Positions 1 to 7,906 are shown, counted from the stretch's first letter. The stretch is 9,815 nt of DNA from Gemmatimonadota bacterium (GCA_003142495.1 PLMM01000293.1:1-9815); one strand, 5' to 3'. Numbers and translations are program-made. Notes: a model not told the origin generated them from the letters alone.

Positions 1-1
1 C

Positions 2-166
2 CCCGCCGCTCTCGCCACCACCCGCTGGCGCTGCGCGATCTCCGGCCACGAGATCACCGTCCCCGCCACCCCTCCTGGCTCCGCCCCCGAAGTCACGATT
101 CCCATCTCCATCAGCGCCATCCTCGCCCGCGCACCCCTCGCTCTCCTCATCCAAGAACCCACTTGA
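2..166 (+). CDS. 3' end of an unidentified protein (partial)
   Basis: An open frame enters from the left edge and ends at a TGA (164-166), giving the last 54 residues of a protein. Third codon positions are almost all C, which is the bias of the other real genes here; the opposite strand in the same register lacks this bias, so I believe the plus frame is coding. The tail contains a short Trp-Arg-Cys stretch near the edge, a Pro-rich turn, then a hydrophobic run of Ile, Ser, Ala and Leu. I recognise no domain and give no function. It converges on the RND transporter gene, whose stop lies 31 bases further on. It could still be a chance open frame, because it is short. Confidence 0.5.
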   Translation, partial: PAALATTRWRCAISGHEITVPATPPGSAPEVTIPISISAILARAPLALLIQEPT

Positions 167-197
167 GCGGCATCGCGATGAGCCAAGCACTGCCCGC

Positions 198-3100
198 TCA
201 TGCGTCGCGCTCCCCCTCTCCGAACCGCCCGTAGCGCAGCGCGAGCGTCGGCAGCACGAACAGGCTCAACGCGGTGGATGTCACGAGCCCGCCCAGAATC
301 ACGATCGCCAGCGGCCCCTCGATCTCGCGCCCCGGATCCCCACTTCCCAGCGCGAGCGGCAGGAGACCGATCCCCGTGATCACGGCGGTCATGAGAATCG
401 GCCCGAGCCGCTCCGCAGCGCCCCGAATCGCCGCGGCCGCGCCCCACCTCTCCCCCTCGTGCCGCACGAGATGATCGTAGTGCGCGATCAGCATGATCGC
501 GTTGCGCGTCGTGATGCCGAAGAGCGTCACGAACCCCACCAGCGATCCGAGCGACAGCGACGCGCCGGTGAGGAACACAGCGAACACTCCGCCCACGAGC
601 GCGAAGGGAAGGTTGGCGAGCACCAGGAGCAGCTGCCGCACATTGCCGAATGCGAGCCAGAGCAGCATCACGATCCCCGCGCCTGCGAGGAGCCCGCGCA
701 CCAGAAGCTCCCGCTGCGCCGCTCGGCGCGCCGCTGCGGACCCCACCACTTCCGTGTACACGCCGCGCGGCAAACGAGTGGCGCCGATGCGCCGCTCCAC
801 CGCGGCGGTGAACGCGGCCAGGTCGCCCGATCCCGGTGACGCGGTAACCGTCTGCACGCGCCGCGCTCCCTCGTGCGCGATGCTGTAGCGCCCCGTCACC
901 CGTACGATGTCGGCCACCTCGCCCAGCGGCACCAGCCGGCCACCGAGGGTGGCGAGCGGGATCTGCGCCAGATCCTCCGGCCGCGCGAGTCGCGTCTGGC
1001 TCACCTTCACCACCACATCGGTCGCCCGGTTCCCCTCGAAAATCTGAGCGACAGGCTCTCCCTGCGTGGCTGTCTGCACCGCCGAGAGAACGTCGAGCGC
1101 AGGAATCCCCGCGCGCTCGAGCGCCTGCGGCCGGAGCCGAACGAGCGCCTCCGGCGCAACGGCCGCCACGCCCGGCTGCACGTCGGTGGCGCCCGGCACG
1201 CGCTGCACCACCGCCGCGACCATCCGTGCTGCCACGTCCAGGCTGTCCAGATTGTCGCCAAAGATCTTCACGACCACCGGCGCGGTGCTCCCGGAGAGCG
1301 TCTCCTCGATGCGCTCCGTGAGATAGGGCATGATGAGAAAGTGCGCCCCCGGAAAGTGGCCGACGATTCGCCTCAGGTCTTCCTGAAACTGCTCTGCGCC
1401 TTCTCCGGACAGGGGAACGAGGTCCACCTCCAACTCGCTGTAGTACGGCCCGTAAGTGTCCTCCGCCGCCTCCGCGCGCCCGGCTCGCTGCGCCACCGAG
1501 CGAACCCGCGTGTCCTTTCTGAGCTCGGCGGTCACCGCGTTCCCAACCCGGATCGATTCATCGAGCGACGTGCCGGGAACGAGAGCCATGTGCAGCCGTA
1601 GATGCCCTTCGTTGAAATCGGGGAGAAAGCTCCCTCCGAAGAAGGGCACCATCGCCGCCGCCAGCACGATCAGCGCGGCAGTCGCGGCCATGATCGTTCT
1701 CGGATGCTTCTGCAGCGAAGCGAGCTGCCTTGTGTACCAGCGCTTGAGTCGCGCCAGAAAGCGCGGGTCGCCCACGTGTCCAGCGCGGCCGGCGAGCAAC
1801 GTCAGCGCCAGCGCCGGCGTGACCGTGAGGGCCACGGCGAGCGACGCCAGAATCGCGAAGAGATAGGCGAAGCCCAGGGGACGAAAAAATGCCCCCTGCA
1901 CGCCGGTGAGTCCGATCACCGGGATGAACACGAGCGCCACGAGAAAGGTCGCGTAGACGACGCTCGAGCGAACCTCGATCGAGGCGTCGAACACCACCTC
2001 GTGCAGTGGCCTCGGCTCCGCCCGCGCGCGATTCTCACGCAAGCGGCGGCCGATGTTCTCGACGTCGATGATCGCGTCGTCCACCACCTCGCCGATGGCG
2101 ATCGCGAGTCCCCCCAGCGTGAGCGTGTTGACGGTGAAGCCGAGTGCGTCGAGCACCACGATCGCCGCCAGCAGCGAGAGCGGGATCGCGGTGAGCGAAA
2201 CCGCCGCCGCGCGAAAGTCGGCGAGAAAGAGAATGAGCACCACGGCCACGAGCACGCCGCCGATGAGCAGCGAGTGCTCGACGTTGCCGAGCGCGACGTC
2301 GATGAAGTTGGAGGGCCGGAAGAGGTCCGCGTGCAGCGTGATTCCCTCCGCCTCGATCGCCGGCCGCATCGCCGCGAGCGACCGTGCGACCGCGCCCGCC
2401 ACCTCGCGCACGTTGCCGCCAAGCTGCGCGTCGATCACCAGCTGCACCGCGTCCTGGCCGTTCACCGTGGCCGCGCCCACGCGCGGCTCCGAGCCTTCCA
2501 CTACGCGTGCGACATCCCCGATCCGGAGCACCGCCTGCCCGTCCGCACGAATCACGCTCTGGGCCAGCCGCGCCACAGTGGCTTGCTGCCCTTCGGTGCG
2601 CACGGCGATCTGTTCGTTCGCGTTGGTGATCGCCCCCGCGCCGCGGACGCCGGTGGTGCGCCGTGCCGCGCTCACCACGTCCGCGATCGTGAGCCCGTAG
2701 CTGCGCAGACGCGCCGGATTCACCTCGATCTGCAGCTGACGCACCTCTCCGCCGTGCACGGTCACTCGCGCCACTCCGGACACCGCGAGCAGCTCCGGCC
2801 GGAGCGTCCAGTCGGCGTAGCCGCGAAGGTCGCGCATCGAGCGCGTGCTCGATGTGAGCCCGGCCACGAGAACCGTGCCGGTGGACGACGTGAGCGGTGT
2901 GATCGCCGGCGCGTGCGCGCTCTGCGGTAACTGGCCGCTCACCTCCGCCAGCCGCTCCGCCACTGCCTGCCGCGCGCGATAGATGTCCATGCGCTCGCCG
3001 AAGGTCATCGTGATCGCGGACAGCCCCTGGATCGACTGCGATCGCACCGACGCGATCCCCTGGACGCCGTTGATGGCGTTCTCGATCGGCTGCGTCACCA

Positions 3101-3290
3101 GGATCTCGACCTGTTCTGGGGTGAGCCCCGGCACCTCGGTTTGAATGCTCACCTGCGGCGGCGCGAATTCCGGAAACACATCGTACTTGGTGCGCGCGAG
3201 AACGAGCCCCCCGTAGAGGAGAAAGGCTGCCGCCAGCGCGATCACCACGCCGCGGTGGCGCACCGAGAGCCGGACGATGGCGTTCAGCAT
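198..3290 (-). CDS. RND efflux transporter, CzcA/CusA-like inner-membrane subunit
   Basis: Full-length (1030 aa) proton-driven RND pump that would export substrate from periplasm or cytoplasm through a three-part complex. The start MLNAIVRLS, TM1 at about 13-32, and the porter segment FPEFAPPQVSIQTEVPGLTP are typical of the heavy-metal (HME) RND branch. The usual 12-TM, two-loop plan fits the length. TM4 reads GEVVDDAIIDVEN with D404, D405, D409 and E411. Classic CzcA/CusA have DFGIIVDGAVV.VEN here; the first Asp is Ala in this protein, and the Asp pair looks like AcrB. Near residues 660-663 the sequence is R-I-E-E, where CusA appears to carry a metal-binding Met, so a Cu(I)/Ag(I) methionine site looks absent. 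It is the last gene of the pump operon, 57 bases after the adaptor stop. No clear Shine-Dalgarno precedes the ATG, and no upstream in-frame start exists before a stop. Family assignment is firm; substrate is not. Confidence 0.95.
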   Translation of the reverse strand: MLNAIVRLSVRHRGVVIALAAAFLLYGGLVLARTKYDVFPEFAPPQVSIQTEVPGLTPEQVEILVTQPIENAINGVQGIASVRSQSIQGLSAITMTFGERMDIYRARQAVAERLAEVSGQLPQSAHAPAITPLTSSTGTVLVAGLTSSTRSMRDLRGYADWTLRPELLAVSGVARVTVHGGEVRQLQIEVNPARLRSYGLTIADVVSAARRTTGVRGAGAITNANEQIAVRTEGQQATVARLAQSVIRADGQAVLRIGDVARVVEGSEPRVGAATVNGQDAVQLVIDAQLGGNVREVAGAVARSLAAMRPAIEAEGITLHADLFRPSNFIDVALGNVEHSLLIGGVLVAVVLILFLADFRAAAVSLTAIPLSLLAAIVVLDALGFTVNTLTLGGLAIAIGEVVDDAIIDVENIGRRLRENRARAEPRPLHEVVFDASIEVRSSVVYATFLVALVFIPVIGLTGVQGAFFRPLGFAYLFAILASLAVALTVTPALALTLLAGRAGHVGDPRFLARLKRWYTRQLASLQKHPRTIMAATAALIVLAAAMVPFFGGSFLPDFNEGHLRLHMALVPGTSLDESIRVGNAVTAELRKDTRVRSVAQRAGRAEAAEDTYGPYYSELEVDLVPLSGEGAEQFQEDLRRIVGHFPGAHFLIMPYLTERIEETLSGSTAPVVVKIFGDNLDSLDVAARMVAAVVQRVPGATDVQPGVAAVAPEALVRLRPQALERAGIPALDVLSAVQTATQGEPVAQIFEGNRATDVVVKVSQTRLARPEDLAQIPLATLGGRLVPLGEVADIVRVTGRYSIAHEGARRVQTVTASPGSGDLAAFTAAVERRIGATRLPRGVYTEVVGSAAARRAAQRELLVRGLLAGAGIVMLLWLAFGNVRQLLLVLANLPFALVGGVFAVFLTGASLSLGSLVGFVTLFGITTRNAIMLIAHYDHLVRHEGERWGAAAAIRGAAERLGPILMTAVITGIGLLPLALGSGDPGREIEGPLAIVILGGLVTSTALSLFVLPTLALRYGRFGEGERDA

Positions 3291-3347
3291 GTTTGGCGAA
3301 CCATCATCGCGTTCATGGCGGCGGCGGGGATGATGCTTCGCGCGCTG

Positions 3348-4427
3348 CTACTTCTCTTCATCGCCCTGGTCGGACATCTGCACGTGTGTCCGGAACTCTT
3401 CCGAGAGGAGCTGCTGCGCCCCGCGGGTGACCACGAGGTTGCCGGGCTCGAGCCCCGACGACGCGGAGGTGACCACGTAGCCGCCCGACACGGGATAGTC
3501 CGTCATCACCCGCGCCCGCACGTAGCTCCGTGGTCCGCGCTGCACGAACGCCCACGCGAGCCCCTCCCACTGCACCACGGCGGCGTCGGGCACGAGCACG
3601 CTCGCTCCCGCGCTCACGGCGGAGTCGCGCCGATTCGCGCCCGGGCGCGTGTCGGGGACGATCGCCGTCACCGGCGTTCCCGGGCGCGCGCCCGGCCACG
3701 CACGCGCAAGGCGATACAGATACACCGGCATGCGCGTGAGGCTGTCCACCACCGCCGCCGCGCCCACCAGCTGCGCACGCGTTCCCGCCGGCGCTACAAC
3801 CGATTCGGCGAGCGGCGCGATGGTGATCTGCCTTGGCGGCGCGCTTCCGAGCTCCGGCCGCCACACGATCCGCACGAGCGGCGATTGGAAATCCGCGAGC
3901 ACGAGCAGCTCCTGGCCGGCCTGCACCAGCTCTCCGGGCTGAGCGCCCACGCGCACCACCGTGCCGCCCCGCGGAGCGGTGAGCGGCGCGGCATCGGAGA
4001 CTCTGCCGAGCAACTGCCCCGCGCCCACGCGCGAGTCGAGCGCCGGCCACGTGGTGCTCGACAACCGCCCAGCCACCGCTGCCCGAATCGTCGTGCCCCG
4101 CGCCGGGTCTGCGGCGAGCTCGCCCGTCAGATGCACGGCCCCGATGTCGGCGGGGCTCACCCCTCCCACCCCTCCCACTGCGCCCGCCGCACCACTCGCG
4201 CGGAGCGGCGTCGTGCCGATGTCCGCCCGCGCTTCCGCCGTCACATCCAGCACGATCGCTGCCTCATCGCCAAGGCTGACGATGCGGCTCGTGGGCGCGC
4301 CGGCCGGCGCACCCCCCGCATCGGTCGCGCTCGTCCGCCCGCGCTCTACGACCACCACTCCCACCGCCAGCGCAGCGACGATCGCGGTCCCGATCGCGAT
4401 GCGGATGGCGCGACGACGTATCATCAT
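3348..4427 (-). CDS. RND periplasmic adaptor (membrane fusion protein), hairpin-less
   Basis: Predicted 359-aa adaptor linking the RND subunit to the outer-membrane factor. Residues 7-27 form a hydrophobic N-terminal anchor or signal after MMIRRR, with no lipobox. The first half-lipoyl motif is about 112-143 (VGAGQLLGRV) and the second about 148-180 (LTAPRGGTVVRVGAQPGELV). A beta-barrel follows (about 181-260), then a membrane-proximal domain (about 275-345) ending in an acidic tail. Only about six residues separate the half-lipoyl motifs, where most adaptors carry a long alpha-helical hairpin. The start was chosen at 4425-4427 because GGAGGAG lies 5 bases upstream and the ATG overlaps the preceding gene's TGA; an open frame continues upstream to 4565, but there it lies inside the outer-membrane factor gene and reads as Arg/His-rich nonsense. 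The overlap implies translational coupling. Family call strong; substrate unknown. Confidence 0.92.
   Translation of the reverse strand: MMIRRRAIRIAIGTAIVAALAVGVVVVERGRTSATDAGGAPAGAPTSRIVSLGDEAAIVLDVTAEARADIGTTPLRASGAAGAVGGVGGVSPADIGAVHLTGELAADPARGTTIRAAVAGRLSSTTWPALDSRVGAGQLLGRVSDAAPLTAPRGGTVVRVGAQPGELVQAGQELLVLADFQSPLVRIVWRPELGSAPPRQITIAPLAESVVAPAGTRAQLVGAAAVVDSLTRMPVYLYRLARAWPGARPGTPVTAIVPDTRPGANRRDSAVSAGASVLVPDAAVVQWEGLAWAFVQRGPRSYVRARVMTDYPVSGGYVVTSASSGLEPGNLVVTRGAQQLLSEEFRTHVQMSDQGDEEK
4159..4176. repeat. 9-base tandem repeat in the adaptor gene
   Basis: ACCCCTCCC occurs twice in a row on the plus strand. On the coding (minus) strand it encodes the Gly-Gly-Val units near residues 84-90, in a flexible stretch between the anchor region and the first half-lipoyl motif. 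Because the unit is 9 bases, copy-number change would keep frame and only alter linker length. Confidence 0.6.
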
Positions 4428-5911
4428 TTCATCTCCTCCGGGCGGTCGCGCCCTCCATGTGTACCGGCGGTGTCGGCGGTGTCGGCGGTGTCGGCGGTCG
4501 TGACCGCCGTCGTGAGGTCGGTCAGCTCGGTCGGGCCGGGCCAGCGCGGTCCGCCACTCGGCCACGCCCCGAGCACGGACTCGAGCGCCGTCGCCGCCTC
4601 CAGCGCTCGCTCCGCCGCCGCGTGCTGCGCGCGCACCGCCCGCAGCACAGCCACGCGCGCGAACGCCACCTCAGTGGCACCGGTCTCGCCGCGCGCGTAC
4701 GCGCCCTGCGCGAGCGCGAGCGAGCGCGTGGATGCCTCCACGAGCGCGGCCGTGGCCTCCGCCTCGCGCGACGCATCGCGGCACACCGCAGCTGCGGAGT
4801 CCACGGCAACGAGCACGCTGTCCTGAATCGTCGCCACCCGCCGCGCCTCTGCCACCCGACGCGCGCGCGACTCCGCGATCGGGCCGCGATTCACCTTCCT
4901 CAGAATTCCCGGCGTGGCCAGCGAGAGCATCCAGCGCGCAACACCCTGGTCCCACGCGATCCCCGGGCCGATGGTGAGGTCTGGATACTGCCGCGCGATC
5001 TCCACCCGCAGATCGCCCTCGGCCACCGCGTAGTCTGCCAGCGCCTCGCCCAGATCGTAACGCTGTCGCAGCGCGAGCGTGCCCAGAGAATCGAAGCTCG
5101 CCGGTGCCGCCGCCGTGCACGCCCGTCCTGTATCGGCGCGCAGCGGCAGGGTGTCGACGGCGCGCAGCGGCACCGCGAGCGCACGCGCGAGCGCGAGCCG
5201 CGCCGTGGTGCGCGCACGCCGCGCTTCCGCCGCCGTCACGAGCGCACGCTGCGCCTCCGTTTCCGCCTGCGCGACATCGGCGAGGGTCACCTGCCCCTCG
5301 CCATAGCGCGCACGCACGAGCGTCGCCAGCTCCGCCAGCGCCGTGTGCTCGCTGTCGGCGTCGGCCAGCGCGCGATCCGCGCCCAGGGCGCGAACCGCTG
5401 CCCGTGCCGCATCCACGGCACCGAGCTGCCAGCCGGCCGCCTGCAGGCGAAGCATCGACGCCAGCGTGAAGGCGCGCGCGCGGGCGCGGCGGGCCGCTCG
5501 CTTGCCGCCCATCTCGAAGGTGAGCCCCGCCAGGAGCGAGATGCTCCATGGGGTCGACTTTCCCTCATCCACTCGAGCCGCCCGGCTCACCTCCGCGGAG
5601 AGCGTCAGCGGCGGCGGGGTGCCCGCCGTCACCTCCGCCGCCCGCGCCACGTCCACGGCCGCCGCCTGCTCCCGCAACGCCGGGTGAAAGTACAGCGCGG
5701 CGAGCGCGAGCTGCTGCGGCGACCATCCCGTCGCGGTCGCGCCGGCATTCTGCGCGGTCAGAAACTGAGCGAGCGCCGGATCATCGAGGCGGCGCTGAAC
5801 GAAACCGTTCAACGACGGCTCGGCTACCGGTGCGGGGGAGTACGACTGGAAGCGCCCGCACGACACCACTGTGGTCGAAAGCAGGAGCGCCGCCATTGCG
5901 AGAGTCCTCAT
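4424..5911 (-). CDS. TolC/CzcC-family outer-membrane efflux lipoprotein
   Basis: First gene of the pump operon, 495 aa, the outer-membrane exit duct. MRTLAMAALLLSTTVVSC is a lipoprotein signal with lipobox V15-V16-S17-C18, so the mature protein is probably acylated at C18. Two Ala/Arg/Glu-rich helical OEP repeats follow (about 65-250 and 275-450). The signature QYPDLTIGPGIAWDQG at 308-323, followed by a Trp at 327 and N341-R-G-P-I-A-E, is the CzcC-type pattern. The length is close to CzcC/CusC. The start at 5909-5911 gives the signal peptide; the frame is open upstream to 6022 but that part has no signal-like character. No Shine-Dalgarno is visible, and a TATACT box ends only 8 bases before the ATG, so the message may be leaderless. 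The last residues contain a Thr-Ala-Asp repeat made by a 9-base tandem repeat. The stop overlaps the adaptor start. Confidence 0.93.
   Translation of the reverse strand: MRTLAMAALLLSTTVVSCGRFQSYSPAPVAEPSLNGFVQRRLDDPALAQFLTAQNAGATATGWSPQQLALAALYFHPALREQAAAVDVARAAEVTAGTPPPLTLSAEVSRAARVDEGKSTPWSISLLAGLTFEMGGKRAARRARARAFTLASMLRLQAAGWQLGAVDAARAAVRALGADRALADADSEHTALAELATLVRARYGEGQVTLADVAQAETEAQRALVTAAEARRARTTARLALARALAVPLRAVDTLPLRADTGRACTAAAPASFDSLGTLALRQRYDLGEALADYAVAEGDLRVEIARQYPDLTIGPGIAWDQGVARWMLSLATPGILRKVNRGPIAESRARRVAEARRVATIQDSVLVAVDSAAAVCRDASREAEATAALVEASTRSLALAQGAYARGETGATEVAFARVAVLRAVRAQHAAAERALEAATALESVLGAWPSGGPRWPGPTELTDLTTAVTTADTADTADTAGTHGGRDRPEEMK
4433..4439 (-). promoter_or_regulatory. 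Strong Shine-Dalgarno for the adaptor gene
   Basis: GGAGGAG on the minus strand, 5 bases before ATG at 4427. It lies inside the 3' end of the outer-membrane factor gene and decides the adaptor start. Together with the ATGATGA stop/start overlap it points to coupled translation of the two pump subunits. Confidence 0.85.
4466..4498. repeat. 9-base tandem repeat at the end of the outer-membrane factor gene
   Basis: GGCGGTGTC is repeated three times (4466-4474, 4475-4483, 4484-4492), with a partial fourth copy GGCGGT (4493-4498). On the coding strand it gives Thr-Ala-Asp units around residues 471-481, in the Gly/Pro/Thr-rich C-terminal tail beyond the barrel/duct core. The unit preserves frame, so expansion or contraction should be tolerated. 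Confidence 0.8.
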
Positions 5912-5919
5912 CGCGCAGA

Positions 5920-5925
5920 AGTATA
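5920..5925 (-). promoter_or_regulatory. Candidate -10 box of the pump operon
   Basis: TATACT on the minus strand matches TATAAT at five of six positions. The ATG of the outer-membrane factor begins 8 bases further on, so transcription would start at or next to the ATG and the mRNA would be leaderless or nearly so. No good TTGACA match lies 16-18 bases upstream, so the assignment is tentative. Confidence 0.4.
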
Positions 5926-5961
5926 GGCCGCGGGCGCACGTTGGCTTGTCGCCCCGCGGCC
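5926..5961. repeat. Inverted repeat GGCCGCGGG / CCCGCGGCC (candidate operator)
   Basis: A perfect 9-base inverted repeat: GGCCGCGGG at 5926-5934 and CCCGCGGCC at 5953-5961, separated by 18 bases. The left arm abuts the minus-strand TATACT box, in the region where the -10/-35 spacer would be. A dimeric regulator site is one reading. In such GC-rich DNA a chance repeat is also possible. Confidence 0.4.
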
Positions 5962-6035
5962 GGGCATCTCTCGGGCGAGCCGCGCCGCCCCGCCATGCGC
6001 TCGTGCGGTAGCCCAACGCCATGCTGGCCGGGTAC

Positions 6036-6041
6036 TTTAAT
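6036..6041 (+). promoter_or_regulatory. Candidate -10 box of the phosphorylase gene
   Basis: TTTAAT matches TATAAT at five of six positions and sits in the only AT-rich patch of the spacer (TACTTTAATCT). It would give a 5' leader of roughly 30 bases. No -35 match is seen at the right distance, and no Shine-Dalgarno precedes the ATG. Confidence 0.3.
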
Positions 6042-6078
6042 CTGTCCGCGTTCCACCCTCGCCCCCCAACAACGCTTC

Positions 6079-7845
6079 ATGACCATCCCCACCGGCGCCA
6101 TTGTCGCCTACTTCTCCATGGAGATCTGCCTCGAGCAGGCAATCCCCACCTACAGCGGCGGACTCGGCGTTCTCGCCGGAGACACCCTCCGTGCCGCCGC
6201 CGATCTCGAAGTGCCGATGATTGCAGTCACCCTTCTCCACAGGAAGGGCTACTTCACGCAGACGCTCGACTCAGTCGGGCAGCAGCACGAGGAGCCCGTC
6301 AACTGGAGCCCCGAGCAGGTGCTCGCGCCCGAAAGCGCACGCGCATCCGTCGAGATCGCGGGCAGGCGCGTCGAGATCCGCGCGTGGCGCTACGATGTGC
6401 GCGGCGCCGGCGGACACGTCGTCCCCGTCTTCCTGCTCGACACGAAGCTCGAGGAAAACTCCGAGTGGGATCGCACGCTCACCGATTGCCTCTACGGCGG
6501 CGACAGCCACTATCGCCTCTGCCAGGAAGTCGTGCTCGGCATGGGCGGCGCGGCGATCCTCGAGATGATGGGCTATGCGGATCGCGCGCAGTACCACATC
6601 AACGAGGGACACGCGGCGCTGCTCACGCTCACGCTCCTCGAGCGCGAGATGGCTGGGCAAGCGCATCGCGACATCAGCGAGGCCGACCTCGAGCGCGTGC
6701 GTCACCGCTGCATCTTCACCACGCACACGCCAGTTCCCGCCGGCCACGATCGCTTCGACGAAGACGAGGTCAAGTCCGTCCTCGGTAGCGAGCGCGCGCA
6801 GATGCTCGCTGACGCGCACGTGATCGAGGAGCACACGCTCAACATGACGCACCTCGCGCTCCGGCTCTCGCGCTACGTGAACGGCGTCGCGATGCGCCAT
6901 CGCGAGATCTCGCAGGGGATGTTCCCCGACTATCCGATCGACTCGATCACGAACGGCGTACACGCGACCACGTGGACCGCGCAGCCATTCCAGGAGCTCT
7001 TCGACAAGCGCATCCCCGAATGGCGCCGCGACAACCAGTATCTCCGCTACGCGATCGACATTCCGCTGGAGGAGATTCTCGACGCACACGCGGTGACGAA
7101 GGCGGCGCTCTTCGCCGAGGTTCACAGTCGCACGGGCGTGCGGCTCGACCCCGCGGTGATGACGATCGGCTTCGCGCGTCGCGCGACTCCGTACAAGCGC
7201 GCCGACCTGATCTTCTCCGACATCAAGCGGCTGCAGGCGATCGCCGAGCGCTCGGGGAGAATTCAGCTGCTCTTCGGAGGGAAGGCGCACCCGCGCGATG
7301 AGGGAGGGAAGACGCTCATCAAGCAGATCTACGCCGCGGCGGCGGCGCTGCCAGCATCGGTGCACGTCGTGTACGTCGAGAACTACGAAATGGAAATAGC
7401 GCATCTGATGACGTCGGGCGTCGACCTCTGGTTGAACACTCCGACGAAGCCGCTCGAGGCCTCGGGCACGAGCGGGATGAAGGCGGCGCTCAACGGTGTG
7501 CCCTCGTACTCGGTGCTCGACGGCTGGTGGGTGGAGGGATGCATCGACGGCGTCACCGGCTGGTCGATTGGCGCGGCGCGCTCCGATGAAGGCGAAGAGA
7601 TCGCGGATCTCTACGTCAAGCTCGAGCGCGTGATCCTTCCGCTCTACTACGGGCTCCCGTTCTCGTGGGCGACCGTGATGCGCAACGCGATCGCGTTGAA
7701 TGGTTCCTTCTTCAACACGCAGCGCATGGTCGGACAGTACGTGCACAACGCGTACTTCCCGCCACAGGATCAGCGTCCGATTCCCGTCGCGGCCGCGGAG
7801 AACGCGAAGGAAGACGTGCACAGCGCGTGGGCAGGCGTGCGGTAG
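6079..7845 (+). CDS. glgP: Alpha-glucan (glycogen) phosphorylase, short GT35 class
   Basis: A 588-aa cytoplasmic PLP enzyme that would release glucose-1-phosphate from glycogen or maltodextrin ends. Seen in order: YFSMEICL (11-18), GGLGVLAGD (27-35), LYGGD (138-142), NEGHAA (175-180), HTPVPAGHDRF (216-226), TNGVH (291-295), FARRATPYKR (365-374), FGGKAHP (399-405) and EASGTSGMKAALNG (460-473). K468 matches the lysine that holds PLP in the family motif. It is shorter than the classical enzymes of 800 or more residues, as in the family of short bacterial and archaeal phosphorylases, and lacks the long N-terminal regulatory part of animal enzymes. The start at 6079 begins the family's N-terminal motif directly; the frame is open upstream to 5548 but that part overlaps the pump gene. 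No Shine-Dalgarno is visible. No other glycogen gene lies in the window. Confidence 0.95.
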   Translation: MTIPTGAIVAYFSMEICLEQAIPTYSGGLGVLAGDTLRAAADLEVPMIAVTLLHRKGYFTQTLDSVGQQHEEPVNWSPEQVLAPESARASVEIAGRRVEIRAWRYDVRGAGGHVVPVFLLDTKLEENSEWDRTLTDCLYGGDSHYRLCQEVVLGMGGAAILEMMGYADRAQYHINEGHAALLTLTLLEREMAGQAHRDISEADLERVRHRCIFTTHTPVPAGHDRFDEDEVKSVLGSERAQMLADAHVIEEHTLNMTHLALRLSRYVNGVAMRHREISQGMFPDYPIDSITNGVHATTWTAQPFQELFDKRIPEWRRDNQYLRYAIDIPLEEILDAHAVTKAALFAEVHSRTGVRLDPAVMTIGFARRATPYKRADLIFSDIKRLQAIAERSGRIQLLFGGKAHPRDEGGKTLIKQIYAAAAALPASVHVVYVENYEMEIAHLMTSGVDLWLNTPTKPLEASGTSGMKAALNGVPSYSVLDGWWVEGCIDGVTGWSIGAARSDEGEEIADLYVKLERVILPLYYGLPFSWATVMRNAIALNGSFFNTQRMVGQYVHNAYFPPQDQRPIPVAAAENAKEDVHSAWAGVR

Positions 7846-7906
7846 CACTCTCTGCCCGCGCGCGCCCGTGGGGAACGCACGACGGCGACGATCACGAGAT
7901 GAGAAC

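Larger units (their letters stand above)
5912..6078. promoter_or_regulatory. Divergent intergenic region between pump operon and phosphorylase
   Basis: This 167-base spacer separates two genes transcribed away from each other, so it must hold both promoters. On the minus strand a TATACT box (5920-5925) stands 8 bases before the pump operon's ATG. On the plus strand TTTAAT (6036-6041) precedes the phosphorylase ATG by 37 bases. No convincing -35 box is visible at the normal spacing on either side. A 9+9 base inverted repeat lies next to the minus-strand -10 box. Confidence 0.6.

Noticed and set aside
171..180. Palindrome CATCGCGATG between the convergent genes at the left end
   Set aside because: No loop and no T-run, so not a terminator; a 10-base palindrome is expected by chance in this amount of GC-rich DNA.
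1602..2930. 442-residue plus-strand open frame inside the RND gene
   Set aside because: Antisense shadow with Arg/His/Asp-rich low-complexity product; the RND protein on the other strand is unmistakable.
4459..4500. Tandem repeats considered as a CRISPR array
   Set aside because: The unit is 9 bases with no spacers and lies in a coding region.
4428..4565. 46-residue N-terminal extension of the adaptor
   Set aside because: It lies in the outer-membrane factor gene, reads as an Arg/His-rich repeat, and the strong Shine-Dalgarno and membrane anchor mark the start at 4427.
5912..6022. 37-residue N-terminal extension of the outer-membrane factor
   Set aside because: It would bury the lipoprotein signal peptide; the signal begins at the ATG at 5909-5911.
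5548..6078. Upstream open frame fused to the phosphorylase
   Set aside because: Pro/Arg-rich and antisense to the pump gene for most of its length; the family N-terminus begins at 6079.
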